Positions 43,314 to 52,028 of a DNA stretch of 64,000 nucleotides are shown here, in pieces. Where the stretch lies: the NCBI GenBank assembly GCA_900112325.1, contig FOLJ01000016.1, positions 62,001-126,000 on the forward strand. The letters are read 5' to 3'. The notes beneath the pieces were generated by a model. It saw only the letters and a list, made by a program, of their open reading frames with translations, was not told where the DNA came from and searched no databases. The position numbers were made by a program, and so were the translations under genes. Each line of letters starts with the position of its first letter. Positions within the stretch are counted from its first letter, which is position 1. This stretch comes from Micromonospora sediminimaris. Its GTDB lineage: Bacteria; Actinomycetota; Actinomycetes; Mycobacteriales; Micromonosporaceae.

Positions 43314-44431
43314 CCCGGCACCCGGTCGAGGATCATTTCGCGGGTGAGATCGGCGGGACGGACCGCACCGGCGAGCGTCATGGCCCGGGCCAGCTCGGCG
43401 CGGAGCAGGTCGAGCAACTGACTGACGCCGCGCTCGCCCCGGGCCGCCAGCGCCCAGAGCACCGGTCGACCGACCCCGACCGCGACCGCCCCGAGCGCCA
43501 GCGCGGTGAGGATGTCGGTCCCCCGGCGGATCCCGCCGTCGAGCAGGACGGGAATGCGACCCCCGACCGCCGCCACGACCGCCGGCAGGGCGTCGATGCT
43601 CGCCGGCACCCCGTCGAGCTGCCGCCCGCCATGGTTGGAGACCAGCACGGCGTCCACGCCGTGCGCGACCGCGAGGCGGGCGTCGGCCGGGTGCAGGATC
43701 CCCTTCAGCACGATCGGCAGCCGCGTCGTCGCGCGCAGCCACTCGATTCGGGCCCAGTCGAGGGTGGCGTCCATGACGATGTCCCGGACCCGGCCGGTCT
43801 CCGGGTCGCGCATGTTCTCGCAACAGTAGCCGGGCGGCAGGTCGAGGAAACCGTTGCGCAGGTCGCGGTCGCGGCGGCCGAAGACCGGCGAGTCGACAGT
43901 GACCACCAGGGCGCGGCAGCCGGCCGCCTCCGCCCGGCTGACCACCGAGGCGGTGAAGCCGAGATCCGGCTGTGGATAGAGCTGGAACCACAGCCGCGCC
44001 GACCGGTCCGACGGCTCGATCGCCTCGGCCACCGCCTCGATCGGCGTGGTGGAGGCCATGCTCACCACCAGTACGGTGCCGACCGCCCCCACCGCCCGGG
44101 CCGTCGCCACTTCCCCCTCCGGGTGCGCCAGCCGGTGAAAGGCGGTCGGAGAGACCAGCACCGGCATGGGCAGGGTCTCGCCGAGCAGTTCGGTCCGCAG
44201 GTCGCGCTCACCCCCGCCCCGCAGCACCCGGGGCAGGATCCGGTACGCGTCGAAGGCAGTCTCGTTGGCCCGTAGCGTCCGCTCGTCCCCGGCACCGCCG
44301 GCGAAGAAGTCCCGATGCACCGGATCGAGCCGAAGCCGCGCCTCGGCTTCCAGATCGTCGAGACGGTGCAGGGGCCCCGGGTCGGCCATTGCGGTGCGCG
44401 ACGGGGTCACCTGCGCAGGCACCGATGGCAT
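43310..44431 (-). CDS. FMN-dependent alpha-hydroxy-acid oxidase/dehydrogenase
   Basis: A 373-aa TIM-barrel flavoenzyme of the lactate/glycolate/mandelate oxidase family. Family signatures are LVSPTAFHRLAHPEGE, the active-site Tyr region WFQLYPQ, the FMN lysine in LPIVLKGILHPADA, and the catalytic His in VLVSNHGGRQLDGV, followed by VLLDGGIRRGTD. It oxidises a 2-hydroxyacid to a 2-ketoacid. Related enzymes act on 4-hydroxymandelate in antibiotic pathways, which would suit an aromatic product made by the lyase here. It lies 4 nt after the flavoprotein gene and overlaps the P450 gene. Confidence 0.88.
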   Translation of the reverse strand: MPSVPAQVTPSRTAMADPGPLHRLDDLEAEARLRLDPVHRDFFAGGAGDERTLRANETAFDAYRILPRVLRGGGERDLRTELLGETLPMPVLVSPTAFHRLAHPEGEVATARAVGAVGTVLVVSMASTTPIEAVAEAIEPSDRSARLWFQLYPQPDLGFTASVVSRAEAAGCRALVVTVDSPVFGRRDRDLRNGFLDLPPGYCCENMRDPETGRVRDIVMDATLDWARIEWLRATTRLPIVLKGILHPADARLAVAHGVDAVLVSNHGGRQLDGVPASIDALPAVVAAVGGRIPVLLDGGIRRGTDILTALALGAVAVGVGRPVLWALAARGERGVSQLLDLLRAELARAMTLAGAVRPADLTREMILDRVPG

Positions 44432-44435
44432 CGCG

Positions 44436-46016
44436 TCAGCCCACAGTGCTCGTCAGGCAGCGGCGCAGGAAGGCGACCAGCGGCGCCCGGTGCACCTGCG
44501 GCTTGTCCCACTGGTTCTCCAGGTTCTCCGCCAGGTGGTGCACCGCCGTCAGCTGACCACCGCGGTGGTGGCGCACCACCGGATGCAGGTACGCCGCGTC
44601 GTGGGCCTGGCCGGGCACGTCCTGGGCGATCCGGCTCACCGAGATGTCGAAAGGGTCGACCTGGTCGTGGTCGGGGCCGTACTCAAGGGTGACGACGAAG
44701 GCGTGCTCCACCGGATGATCGGCGGTGGCCAGCCCGGCCTGCCCGATGTAGTCGACGGGCAGTTCCTCGTGGTAGCGGGCACCCGATTCGGCCACGGTGA
44801 GCACGTCGGCGAGCACCGCGAACTGCTGCCAGAGGCCGGAGGAACGGTTGACCCGCTCGATGATCGCGTCGGCCGCCGCCTCGGCGGTCGCGTCGAGCTT
44901 CTCCGCCGGCCACGGATTGTCGTGGTACCGCTGTTCCAGGATGCGGTGCAGTGCCCGGACGCCGTACCGGAAACCGTGGATGAAGCCGTTCGTCGACTTC
45001 TTGAAGTCGCGCTGCTGAGTCAGCGTGCCGGCGAAGAACAGACCCGGAACGTTGACCGACTCGAAGGCGGGGGTCTGGGCCGGGAAGCGGTCGTTGATCA
45101 CCAGCGTCGGTCGGCAGTCGTCGGCGAAGATCGACGCGTCGAAGCGGAAACCGGTGCAGGCCAGCACCCGGTCGTAGCGCAGCTCCTTGGTGACCTCGTT
45201 GGCTCGGGAGAAGCCGAAGGTCACCCGGTAGCCGTCACCGTCCCGCTCGATGGCGCGCACGTGCCCGTCCAGGATCGCATTTGCCGACTTGAGCTGGTAG
45301 GTGTCCAGGAAGTTGTTGTTCACCGCCCGCAGGTGCCCGACGTAGTGGGTCCGCCACGCCATCCGGACCGGACTCGGCCCGGCCACGTGGACCAGGGTGG
45401 TGGTCTCCATCAGGCTGTCCGCGGTCTCGAAAGCGGAGTTGCCCTTGCCGATGATCAGCACCCGCTGGTCGAGGAAGTCGCGTGGATCGACCGGCATCTC
45501 GTCGTACCGCTCCACCAGTTCGATGCCGGGAATCGGCGCGACGTACGGCTTCGAGACACCGGTCGCCACGACGACCCGACGCGCCCGGTGGGTCGTACCC
45601 TCCTGGTCGGTGACCGCGAAGCCACCGTCGGCGAACCGGGCGACCCGGACCACCCGGCTGCGGTAGCGGACCCGGACCCCGGTGGCCGCCGCGAAATCCG
45701 CCAGGTAGCGGACCATCACCTCGGCGTCCGGGAAGTAGCGCTCGGTGTAGCGGGTGAACCGCAACGCCGGGTCGTCGCTGAGCAGCGAGTTCCAGTCCAG
45801 CCGCAGGTTCAGCTCCGGATCGTCGGATCCGGTGTGCGGCTTGTTGATCGAGATGAGTTGACGGTGTCGGGGAAACCGGGTGAAGAAGGCACCGGGGATG
45901 TCGGCTGACTCCAGTACCAGGTAGTCCCGCAGGCCGTCCCGTTCGAGGAGCGCCCCGAGCTGAAGTCCGGCCGGCCCCGCCCCGATGATCAGATAGTCGA
46001 GCATCTCTGCGGTCAC
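44436..46016 (-). CDS. FOXRED2-like FAD/NAD(P) flavoprotein, copy 1
   Basis: A 526-aa flavoprotein. FAD is bound by YLIIGAGPAGLQLGALLE and NAD(P)H by QRVLIIGKGNSAFETADSL. The rest closely resembles what I recall of the eukaryotic ER flavoprotein FOXRED2: FPRHRQLISINKPHTG, LRLDWNSLLSDDP, THYVGHLRAVNNNFLDTYQL, NGFIHGFRYGVRALHRIL, RVNRSSGLWQQFAVLADVL and AVHHLAENLENQW. It may be an oxygenase or thiol-redox enzyme; no reaction is known for the bacterial form. Start GTG 46016 is preceded by TACCGT plus 6 nt and two 11-bp repeats. First gene of a three-gene operon. Confidence 0.82.
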   Translation of the reverse strand: MTAEMLDYLIIGAGPAGLQLGALLERDGLRDYLVLESADIPGAFFTRFPRHRQLISINKPHTGSDDPELNLRLDWNSLLSDDPALRFTRYTERYFPDAEVMVRYLADFAAATGVRVRYRSRVVRVARFADGGFAVTDQEGTTHRARRVVVATGVSKPYVAPIPGIELVERYDEMPVDPRDFLDQRVLIIGKGNSAFETADSLMETTTLVHVAGPSPVRMAWRTHYVGHLRAVNNNFLDTYQLKSANAILDGHVRAIERDGDGYRVTFGFSRANEVTKELRYDRVLACTGFRFDASIFADDCRPTLVINDRFPAQTPAFESVNVPGLFFAGTLTQQRDFKKSTNGFIHGFRYGVRALHRILEQRYHDNPWPAEKLDATAEAAADAIIERVNRSSGLWQQFAVLADVLTVAESGARYHEELPVDYIGQAGLATADHPVEHAFVVTLEYGPDHDQVDPFDISVSRIAQDVPGQAHDAAYLHPVVRHHRGGQLTAVHHLAENLENQWDKPQVHRAPLVAFLRRCLTSTVG

Positions 46017-46022
46017 CAGGCG

Positions 46023-46054
46023 ACGGTACGAAGGCGAACTCAGAGAAAAATCAG
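46023..46054 (-). promoter_or_regulatory. promoter of flavoprotein copy 1 with two 11-bp OmpR-type direct repeats
   Basis: Minus strand: CTGATTTTTCT (46054-46044) and CTGAGTTCGCC (46043-46033) are tandem 11-bp units, then 4 nt, then the -10 TACCGT (46028-46023) and GTG 46016. Same geometry as the two promoters at 47591-47649. Confidence 0.6.
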
Positions 46055-47583
46055 CCAGCCGAGGCCGGTAATTGTGGTGGCTCGGTCAGCAGGTCGAGCA
46101 GGTCGGCGGCGCGGCGGACATCGGCGTCGAGCGGCCGGTCCGGGTCGATCGCCGGCACGATCTCCGCGAGCCGCTCCAGCACCGCACCGCAGGCCGGTGC
46201 GGTCGGGGTACGCGCACCGACGTGCACCGCCTGACGCAGCCCGACCGCAAGCGTTCCGCAGATCAGCCGCAGCAACCGCGCCTGGTCCACGGCGCGCAGC
46301 GCGGCCTGGGTACCGAACGGCACGACGTCCTGATTGTGCAGATTCGTCGGCAGGCTCTGCATCCCGGCCGGGGTGGCCTGCCGGCGGATCTCCGCGACCA
46401 TCGCGGTCGAGGCGAGCTGGGCGCCCTGCAGCCCGTGCTGCCGTCCCGGCCCGGCCGCGAGCATCGGCGGCAGCCCACCGTTGCGGACCGGGTCGACCAG
46501 GAGGTCGAGCTGGCGCTCCACGAGGTTGCCGAGCTGGGCCGCCACGGTCGCCAGCACGTCGGCGGCGAAGGCCGCCGGCTGGCCGAAGAAGTTGCCGCCG
46601 TGCAGCACCAGATCGTCGTCCGGGAAGAACAGCGGGTTGTCGCTGACGCTGCGCAGATCCGACTCCACCACGCCGTCGACGTACCGCAACGCGTCCTCGG
46701 CCGCGCCGAGCAGCTGCGGAGTGCAGCGGATGCTGTACGCCTCCTGGAGCGGGCGCCCACCCGACGGCACCGCGCCGGCAAGGCACTCCCGCATCCGGGC
46801 GCCGACGTCGGCCGCGCCGGGATGCCCGTACGCGGCCAGCAGCCGGGGATGCAGGAACTGGCCGGGGTCGCAGCCGAGCACGTCGACGAGGAGGCAGCTC
46901 AGCAGTTGGGCGGCCCGGTGCGCGCGGCGGATGTCGTCCAGCGCGAGCGCGGTGGCGGCGGTGGTAAGCGAGGTGCCGTTCACCAGCGCGAGCGCGTCGC
47001 GTCCGTCGAGGCGGAGCGGTGTCAGCCCGGCCGTGGCGAGCGCCTCGGCGGCGGGCCTCCGGTCACCGTCCAGATAGGCCCAGCCCCGGCCCCGCAGCGA
47101 CTGGGTGGCATAGGCGAGCGGGATGAGGTCACCGCTGGCCCCGACCGACCCGAGGCGGGGCATCGCCGGCACGAACGTCGTGCCGAACATCGCGGCGAGC
47201 CCCTCGACGACCCGCAGCGAGACGCCGGAGGTGCCCTGACCCAGCGACCACACCCGGACCAGCATCGCCGCCCGGACCACCTCCGGGTCGATGTCCGGGC
47301 CCTGGCCGGCGCCGAGGTGCGCGAGGGTGTTGTCGCACTGGTCCGCGTCGTCGTCCCGGCCGGCGAACCCGACGAGCGCGCCGAACCCGGTGGTCGCACC
47401 GTAGACCTGACGGTTGTCGCCGAGGACCGCGCGCAGGTGGTCGCGGGAGCGCCGTACCCGGTCGCGTACCTCGGCGGCGATGTAGACGGTGACCTCGGTG
47501 GCGGCCCGGCGCAGGTCGGCCACCCGCAGCGGGCAGGCCAGGTCGATCGGGCTGACCGCGTCGGGCGCGGTGTGGGTCGTCAT
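46051..47583 (-). CDS. MIO-type aromatic amino acid ammonia-lyase, predicted tyrosine-specific
   Basis: A 510-aa lyase/HAL-family enzyme. The self-cyclising triad is Ala149-Ser150-Gly151 in GSVGASGDLIPLA, the catalytic Tyr61 is in YGATTGFG, and NPLFF, GGNFFGQP and HNQDVVPFG complete the active site. The substrate-selectivity pair is His89-Leu90 (NTLAHLGAG); His there marks tyrosine ammonia-lyases, while Phe marks PAL and Ser-His marks HAL. The product would be p-coumarate, though an aminomutase cannot be excluded. ATG 47583 follows TACGGT plus 7 nt. It is divergent from flavoprotein copy 2 and shares its operator array. Confidence 0.88.
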   Translation of the reverse strand: MTTHTAPDAVSPIDLACPLRVADLRRAATEVTVYIAAEVRDRVRRSRDHLRAVLGDNRQVYGATTGFGALVGFAGRDDDADQCDNTLAHLGAGQGPDIDPEVVRAAMLVRVWSLGQGTSGVSLRVVEGLAAMFGTTFVPAMPRLGSVGASGDLIPLAYATQSLRGRGWAYLDGDRRPAAEALATAGLTPLRLDGRDALALVNGTSLTTAATALALDDIRRAHRAAQLLSCLLVDVLGCDPGQFLHPRLLAAYGHPGAADVGARMRECLAGAVPSGGRPLQEAYSIRCTPQLLGAAEDALRYVDGVVESDLRSVSDNPLFFPDDDLVLHGGNFFGQPAAFAADVLATVAAQLGNLVERQLDLLVDPVRNGGLPPMLAAGPGRQHGLQGAQLASTAMVAEIRRQATPAGMQSLPTNLHNQDVVPFGTQAALRAVDQARLLRLICGTLAVGLRQAVHVGARTPTAPACGAVLERLAEIVPAIDPDRPLDADVRRAADLLDLLTEPPQLPASAG

Positions 47584-47590
47584 CGGGCCG

Positions 47591-47649
47591 ACCGTAGCCG
47601 GGGATTCTCAGAGCGGTCTGAGTTATCTCTGATGACCCGCCGCTACCGT
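47591..47649. promoter_or_regulatory. shared divergent promoter region with three tandem 11-bp units
   Basis: On the + strand CTCAG, CTGAG and CTGAT start at 47607, 47618 and 47629, a strict 11-bp period. The last unit ends 4 nt before -10 TACCGT (47644-47649) of the + gene. On the minus strand the proximal unit (CTGAG from 47611) also ends 4 nt before -10 TACGGT (47596-47591) of the lyase gene. Both starts are leaderless. Confidence 0.65.
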
Positions 47650-47657
47650 CCGGGCAC

Positions 47658-49229
47658 ATGACGCACGACTACCTGATCATCGGTGCGGGGCCGGCGGGAC
47701 TGCAACTCGGCGCGTCGCTCGAACGCGACGGTCACGACTACGTCGTCCTGGAAGCCGGTGCCGAGCCCGGCTCCTTCTTCCGCAGCTATCCGCGACACCG
47801 CAAGCTGATCTCCATCAACAAGGTTCACACCGGCTCCGACGATCCGGAGTTCAACCTGCGGATGGACTGGAACTCGCTGCTCAGTGACGATCCGGACCTG
47901 CTGTTCAGCCGGTACAGCCAGCGGTACTTCCCGGCCGCCGACGACCTGCTGCGCTACCTCGCCGACTTCGCCAGGGCGACCGGGGTGCGGGTCCGCTACC
48001 AGACCCGGGTGGTCCGCATCGGCCGCGACAGCGGCGGCTTCCACGCCCTCGACGCCGACGGCCACACCTGGCGGGGACGCCGGCTGGTCGTCGCAACCGG
48101 TGTCTCGCAGATGCACGTGCCGGCCATCGACGGGATCGAGAACGCCGAACGGTACGACACGGTCAGCGTCGACCCGGCCGACTTCGTCAACCAACGCGTC
48201 ATGATCATCGGCAAGGGAAACTCCGGCTTCGAGACCGCCGACGCGCTGATGGAGACCGCCGCCGTGGTGCACCTGGCCGGGCCCCGCTCGGTCCGGTTCG
48301 CCTGGCAGTCACACTATGTCGGGCACCTGCGGGCGGTGAACAACAACTTCCTCGACACCTACCAGTTGAAGTCGCAGAACGCCGTGCTGGACGGCACGGT
48401 GGAGAGCATCCACCGCCAGCCCGAGGGCGGTTACCTCGTCCGCTTCCGGTACGCCCGCTCCGTCGAGGCGATCCGGGAGATCCGCTACGACCGGGTCATC
48501 GCCTGCACCGGATTCCGATTCGACGCGAGCATCTTCGACGAGAGCTGCCGGCCCCGGCTGGTGATCGACGACCGCTTCCCGGAGCAGACCCCGGCGTACG
48601 AGTCGACCACGGTCCCCGACCTCTACTTCGCCGGCACCCTCACCCAGCAACGCGACTTCAAGCGATCGACAAGCGGCTTCATCCACGGCTTCCGGTACGG
48701 GGTACGGGCGCTGCACCGCATCCTCGCCTCCCGCTACCACGACACGCAGTGGCCGACCGCCCGGCTGGAGGCGACCCCCGAGGCGATCACCGACGCGATC
48801 ATCGCCCGGGTCAACCGTTCCTCGGCGCTCTGGCAGCAGTTCGGGGTGCTCGGCGACGTGGTCACGGTACGCGACGACACCGCCTACTACCACGAGGAGG
48901 TGCCGATGGCGTACCTCGCCGACGGCGGGCTGGGCGGCGGCTGGGCGCTCGCCGTCACCCTTGAGTACGGGCCGGACCACGATTCCGTCGACCCGTTCGA
49001 CATCTCGGTGCCCCGGGTGGCGGAGAACGACGCGCATGGCGCGCACCGGGCCACGTACCTGCACCCGGTCGTGCGGCACCACCGGGACGGGCAGGTGGTG
49101 GCCGTGCACCACCTGGCGGAAAACCTGGAGAACGAGTGGAACCTGCCCACCGTGCACCAGCAGCCGCTGGCGGTCTTCGTCAAGGAGTCCCTGGCCGGCG
49201 TCGCCCCGGTCGCAGGAGCAGCCGGGTGA
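47658..49229 (+). CDS. FOXRED2-like FAD/NAD(P) flavoprotein, copy 2
   Basis: A 523-aa paralogue of the flavoprotein at 44436-46016, colinear over its full length. It has the FAD motif YLIIGAGPAGLQLGASLE, NAD(P) motif QRVMIIGKGNSGFETADAL and the FOXRED2-like blocks YPRHRKLISINKVHTG, MDWNSLLSDD, SHYVGHLRAVNNNFLDTYQL and SGFIHGFRYGVRALHRIL. Two diverged copies under the same promoter type suggest either a heterodimer or two successive steps. It is divergent from the lyase gene and overlaps the ligase gene by 4 nt. -10 TACCGT lies 8 nt before the ATG, and no RBS is seen. Confidence 0.82.
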   Translation: MTHDYLIIGAGPAGLQLGASLERDGHDYVVLEAGAEPGSFFRSYPRHRKLISINKVHTGSDDPEFNLRMDWNSLLSDDPDLLFSRYSQRYFPAADDLLRYLADFARATGVRVRYQTRVVRIGRDSGGFHALDADGHTWRGRRLVVATGVSQMHVPAIDGIENAERYDTVSVDPADFVNQRVMIIGKGNSGFETADALMETAAVVHLAGPRSVRFAWQSHYVGHLRAVNNNFLDTYQLKSQNAVLDGTVESIHRQPEGGYLVRFRYARSVEAIREIRYDRVIACTGFRFDASIFDESCRPRLVIDDRFPEQTPAYESTTVPDLYFAGTLTQQRDFKRSTSGFIHGFRYGVRALHRILASRYHDTQWPTARLEATPEAITDAIIARVNRSSALWQQFGVLGDVVTVRDDTAYYHEEVPMAYLADGGLGGGWALAVTLEYGPDHDSVDPFDISVPRVAENDAHGAHRATYLHPVVRHHRDGQVVAVHHLAENLENEWNLPTVHQQPLAVFVKESLAGVAPVAGAAG

Positions 49230-50782
49230 CGGCGGGAGGCGAACCGGGCTTTCCGCAGGCGATCCTCGACCTGCTGGGCAGCGGGCGGGCCCGGCCGGTC
49301 TTCGAACACGGTTCGCGGAGCGTCGGCGCCGACGAGATGTCCGAGCTGATCGCCCGGATCACGGCTGGTCTCCAGGCGGCGGGAATCGGCCCGGGCGCTG
49401 GGGTGGCGGTGGCACTCGGCGTGTCTCCGGAGGCGTTCGCCGCCATCGTCGCGGCCCAGGTGGTCGGCGCCCGGGTCGCCGGGGTACGCCCCGGACTGCC
49501 CGCCGATCACCTCCGGCACCTGCTCGGCCACCGGATCGCGGCGGTGCTCGTCGACCGCTCGACCGCGACACCGCAGCTGCGGTCGGCCAGCGCCGACCTT
49601 GCCCTGCTCGGCATCGGCCCGGTCGACGGGACACCCGACCTGACCGCCACCCGGGCCGACGTCACACCACCGGTCCCCGCCGGGCATCCGGACGACGTCG
49701 CCCGGGTCGTCTACACCAGCGGCAGCACCGGCAACCCCAAGGGCTGCCTCCAGACGTACGGGTCCCTCGACGCCGCCTGGGCGGCGCACCCGGACCGGTG
49801 GCCGCCGGCGGTCCGCGACCTTGCCGGCCACCTCGACCGCTACCTGGTCTTCGGCTCGCTCAACAGTCAGGTGATGCTGGAGTACGGCGTCCTCACCCTG
49901 GCCGCCGGCGGCACCATGGTGATCGCCGAGCCACCTCGTGCCGGTGCACCGTTCTTCCCCGACGCGCTGGTCCGGCACCGGGCGACCGCCAGCGTGATCA
50001 CCGTCCCCAGGCTGGCGAAGCTGGTCGCCGCCCAGCGCGCCGCGGCGGCCGACCTCGGCACGCTACGCGCCCTGCTGGTCTCCGGCGCGCCCCTGCATCC
50101 GGCCCGGCTCGCCGAGGCGCTCTCCGTCCTCGGGCCGGTCGTCTACCACGGCTACGGCCAGACCGAGACCGGCATGATCTCCATGCTGACCCCGACGGAG
50201 ATGCTCGCCGCACCGGCCCTGCTCGCCTCGGTGGGTCGTCCACCCACCGCGGTCGAGGTGCAGGTCCGCGACACCGACGGCCGGCCGGTCACGGCCGGGG
50301 TCGAAGGGGAGGTCTTCGTCCGCACTCCGTCACAGGCCAGCGGTTACTGGAACGAACCGGCAGAGACCGCCGAGGTCTTCACCGACGGTTGGGTACGCAC
50401 CCGGGACCTCGGCCGGCTGGACGGCGACGGCTACCTGTACCTGCTGGGACGGGCCCGGGACGTCATCATCGTCAACGCCGACCTCCAGTACGCCGGCCCG
50501 ATCGAACGTGTCCTGGCCAGCTGCGACGACGTCGCCGAGGCGTACGTGGTGGCCGCACCCGACGAGGAGACCGGCGAGGCGGTGCACGCCTTCGTGGTCC
50601 CCGCCACCCAGGGCCGGCAGCCGGATCCGGACGTGCTGCGCGAGCTGGTCCGCAAGCAGCTCGGCGAGCCCAGCACCCCCCGGAAGATCAGTTTCATCGC
50701 CGAGGCGCCGGTCACGGCCGCCGGCAAGCCCGACAAGCGACGCCTGGCCGGCCTGGCCGACGAGCGCGACGCCAGCGAGTGA
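49226..50782 (+). CDS. AMP-forming acyl-CoA synthetase/ligase (ANL superfamily)
   Basis: A 518-aa adenylate-forming enzyme. The ATP loop is VYTSGSTGNPKG, the A5-type motif HGYGQTETG, and the catalytic Lys of the C-terminal domain is in APVTAAGKPDKRRL. Other landmarks are DGWVRTRDLGRLDGDGYLYLLGRARDVIIVN. There is no fused carrier domain, so it should activate a free acid to acyl-AMP and pass it to CoA or a carrier protein. With the lyase making p-coumarate, a cinnamate-type acid is a natural substrate. Its GTG start overlaps the flavoprotein stop, with GGAG 9 nt upstream. Confidence 0.9.
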   Translation: MTAGGEPGFPQAILDLLGSGRARPVFEHGSRSVGADEMSELIARITAGLQAAGIGPGAGVAVALGVSPEAFAAIVAAQVVGARVAGVRPGLPADHLRHLLGHRIAAVLVDRSTATPQLRSASADLALLGIGPVDGTPDLTATRADVTPPVPAGHPDDVARVVYTSGSTGNPKGCLQTYGSLDAAWAAHPDRWPPAVRDLAGHLDRYLVFGSLNSQVMLEYGVLTLAAGGTMVIAEPPRAGAPFFPDALVRHRATASVITVPRLAKLVAAQRAAAADLGTLRALLVSGAPLHPARLAEALSVLGPVVYHGYGQTETGMISMLTPTEMLAAPALLASVGRPPTAVEVQVRDTDGRPVTAGVEGEVFVRTPSQASGYWNEPAETAEVFTDGWVRTRDLGRLDGDGYLYLLGRARDVIIVNADLQYAGPIERVLASCDDVAEAYVVAAPDEETGEAVHAFVVPATQGRQPDPDVLRELVRKQLGEPSTPRKISFIAEAPVTAAGKPDKRRLAGLADERDASE

Positions 50783-50812
50783 CGGATGCCACCCAAGCGC
50801 GCCGCCTGACGC

Positions 50813-52003
50813 TCACTGGATGGTGGTCTCGACCTCGGACAGCAGCCTCTGCACGGCGACACCGTGCGCAGCGGCATGGTCGTGCAGACGGGCGGCAGGC
50901 CCGGGCCCCCACAGGCGGGCGGCCAACTGCTGGTATTCCGAGAGTTTGGGCATCTTGCTGTCCAGGCGGAACAGGATGGCCAGCGGGCGGCGGCGCCACC
51001 AGCGGCTGATCCAGTCGATCGGTTGCGTCACCAGCAGCGCGCCGTAACTTGTCGGCACGGCCGGCGCGGCGGCCACCGCGACCGCCTTTTCGGTCAGGTT
51101 GAGCATCTCGGTCACGGAGACCGCCTCGCGTCCCGGGCCGCTCGCCTCCTCCAGCAGGGTTCGGTAGCGGGCCAGTAGTTTGCGGCGTTCGCGGATCGTG
51201 TCGGCGGCCTGCAACTCGGCCTTGAAGTCAGCGAAGTAGCGGCGGAATCCACTGAACTCGTCGCGGACTCGGAGCACTTGCTCGGGAATGTCGTCGAGAC
51301 CGGACGCGCGGGACAGCACGAGCGCGGCGATCGGCGGGATCGGGATCGTCGACATGGCCGTCCACTCGGCGACGACGTCGCCTCCGGTGAGCGGTTCCTG
51401 GAGCGATTCGGCGATCCTGTCGTACAGCTGACGCGGCAGCGACCGGTAGGTCTTCTGCAGGGTGCCGGCGACGAACGGCACGCGGTCGAAGTCGGGAAAG
51501 TAGTCGAGGCCGTGTGCGGCGGCCACCACCAGGTAGCCGTTGCCCCGGTACATCCGCTCCTTGACCACGGCCTCGCCCGCGCTGGCGAAGCTGCCGAGCC
51601 CGTCGACCTGGGCGAGGAGATTGTTCAGCCCGGCCGCGTAGTCCAGACCGGCCACCGCGCCGGTCTCGCTGGCCGCGGACGGGTCGTCGCCGCTGCCTTC
51701 GGCGACCCGCATCGCGAGTTCGTCGGGCAGTCGCAGCGCCATCCGGCGCAGTTCGTCGCGCGGCAGAGTCGGCACAAACGTCCGGTACAGCCCCTCGCGG
51801 GCGAGTTGGCTGCTGAGGCCACTGACGTACTCGTTCGAGGCCCCCAGTGCCTCCATCCGGTCGAGCAGCACCGCAGCCTCGCAGAGCGAGCAGAGATCGA
51901 GGAACCTGGGGAGAGTCAGCGCCTCTGGGCGGGACAGGACGCTGCTGGCGTTGGCCATCAGTGTCTGCGTCACCAGCGCCACATTCTGTCCGTTTGCGGC
52001 CAC
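50813..52003 (-). CDS. unknown protein, divergent partner of a kinase-like gene
   Basis: About 396 aa if it begins at GTG 52003, which lies exactly 7 nt after the -10 TAGAAT (52016-52011). ATG 52012 is inside that -10, so I consider it unlikely; ATG 51958 is another option. The protein is soluble and largely helical, with charged segments such as LRVRDEFSGFRRYFADFKAEL and a C-terminal WWRRRPLAILF stretch. I do not recognise the family. It is divergent from the APH/kinase-like gene with only 24 nt between starts, and both are probably expressed together. Confidence 0.7.
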   Translation of the reverse strand: MAANGQNVALVTQTLMANASSVLSRPEALTLPRFLDLCSLCEAAVLLDRMEALGASNEYVSGLSSQLAREGLYRTFVPTLPRDELRRMALRLPDELAMRVAEGSGDDPSAASETGAVAGLDYAAGLNNLLAQVDGLGSFASAGEAVVKERMYRGNGYLVVAAAHGLDYFPDFDRVPFVAGTLQKTYRSLPRQLYDRIAESLQEPLTGGDVVAEWTAMSTIPIPPIAALVLSRASGLDDIPEQVLRVRDEFSGFRRYFADFKAELQAADTIRERRKLLARYRTLLEEASGPGREAVSVTEMLNLTEKAVAVAAAPAVPTSYGALLVTQPIDWISRWWRRRPLAILFRLDSKMPKLSEYQQLAARLWGPGPAARLHDHAAAHGVAVQRLLSEVETTIQ

Positions 52004-52028
52004 GACGTGCATTCTAGGATCGGCCCCA
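52003..52028. promoter_or_regulatory. symmetrical bidirectional leaderless promoter
   Basis: ATTCTAGGAT (52011-52020) reads as -10 TAGGAT on the + strand and TAGAAT on the minus strand, sharing the TA at 52015-52016. Each -10 is followed by exactly 7 nt and then a start codon: ATG 52028 (+) and GTG 52003 (-). No RBS is present on either side. Confidence 0.6.

Noticed and set aside
43314..43991. Long N-terminal extension of the P450 frame
   Set aside because: The extension is antisense-quality sequence inside the hydroxyacid oxidase gene; ATG 43313 begins a proper hydrophobic anchor and overlaps the upstream stop.
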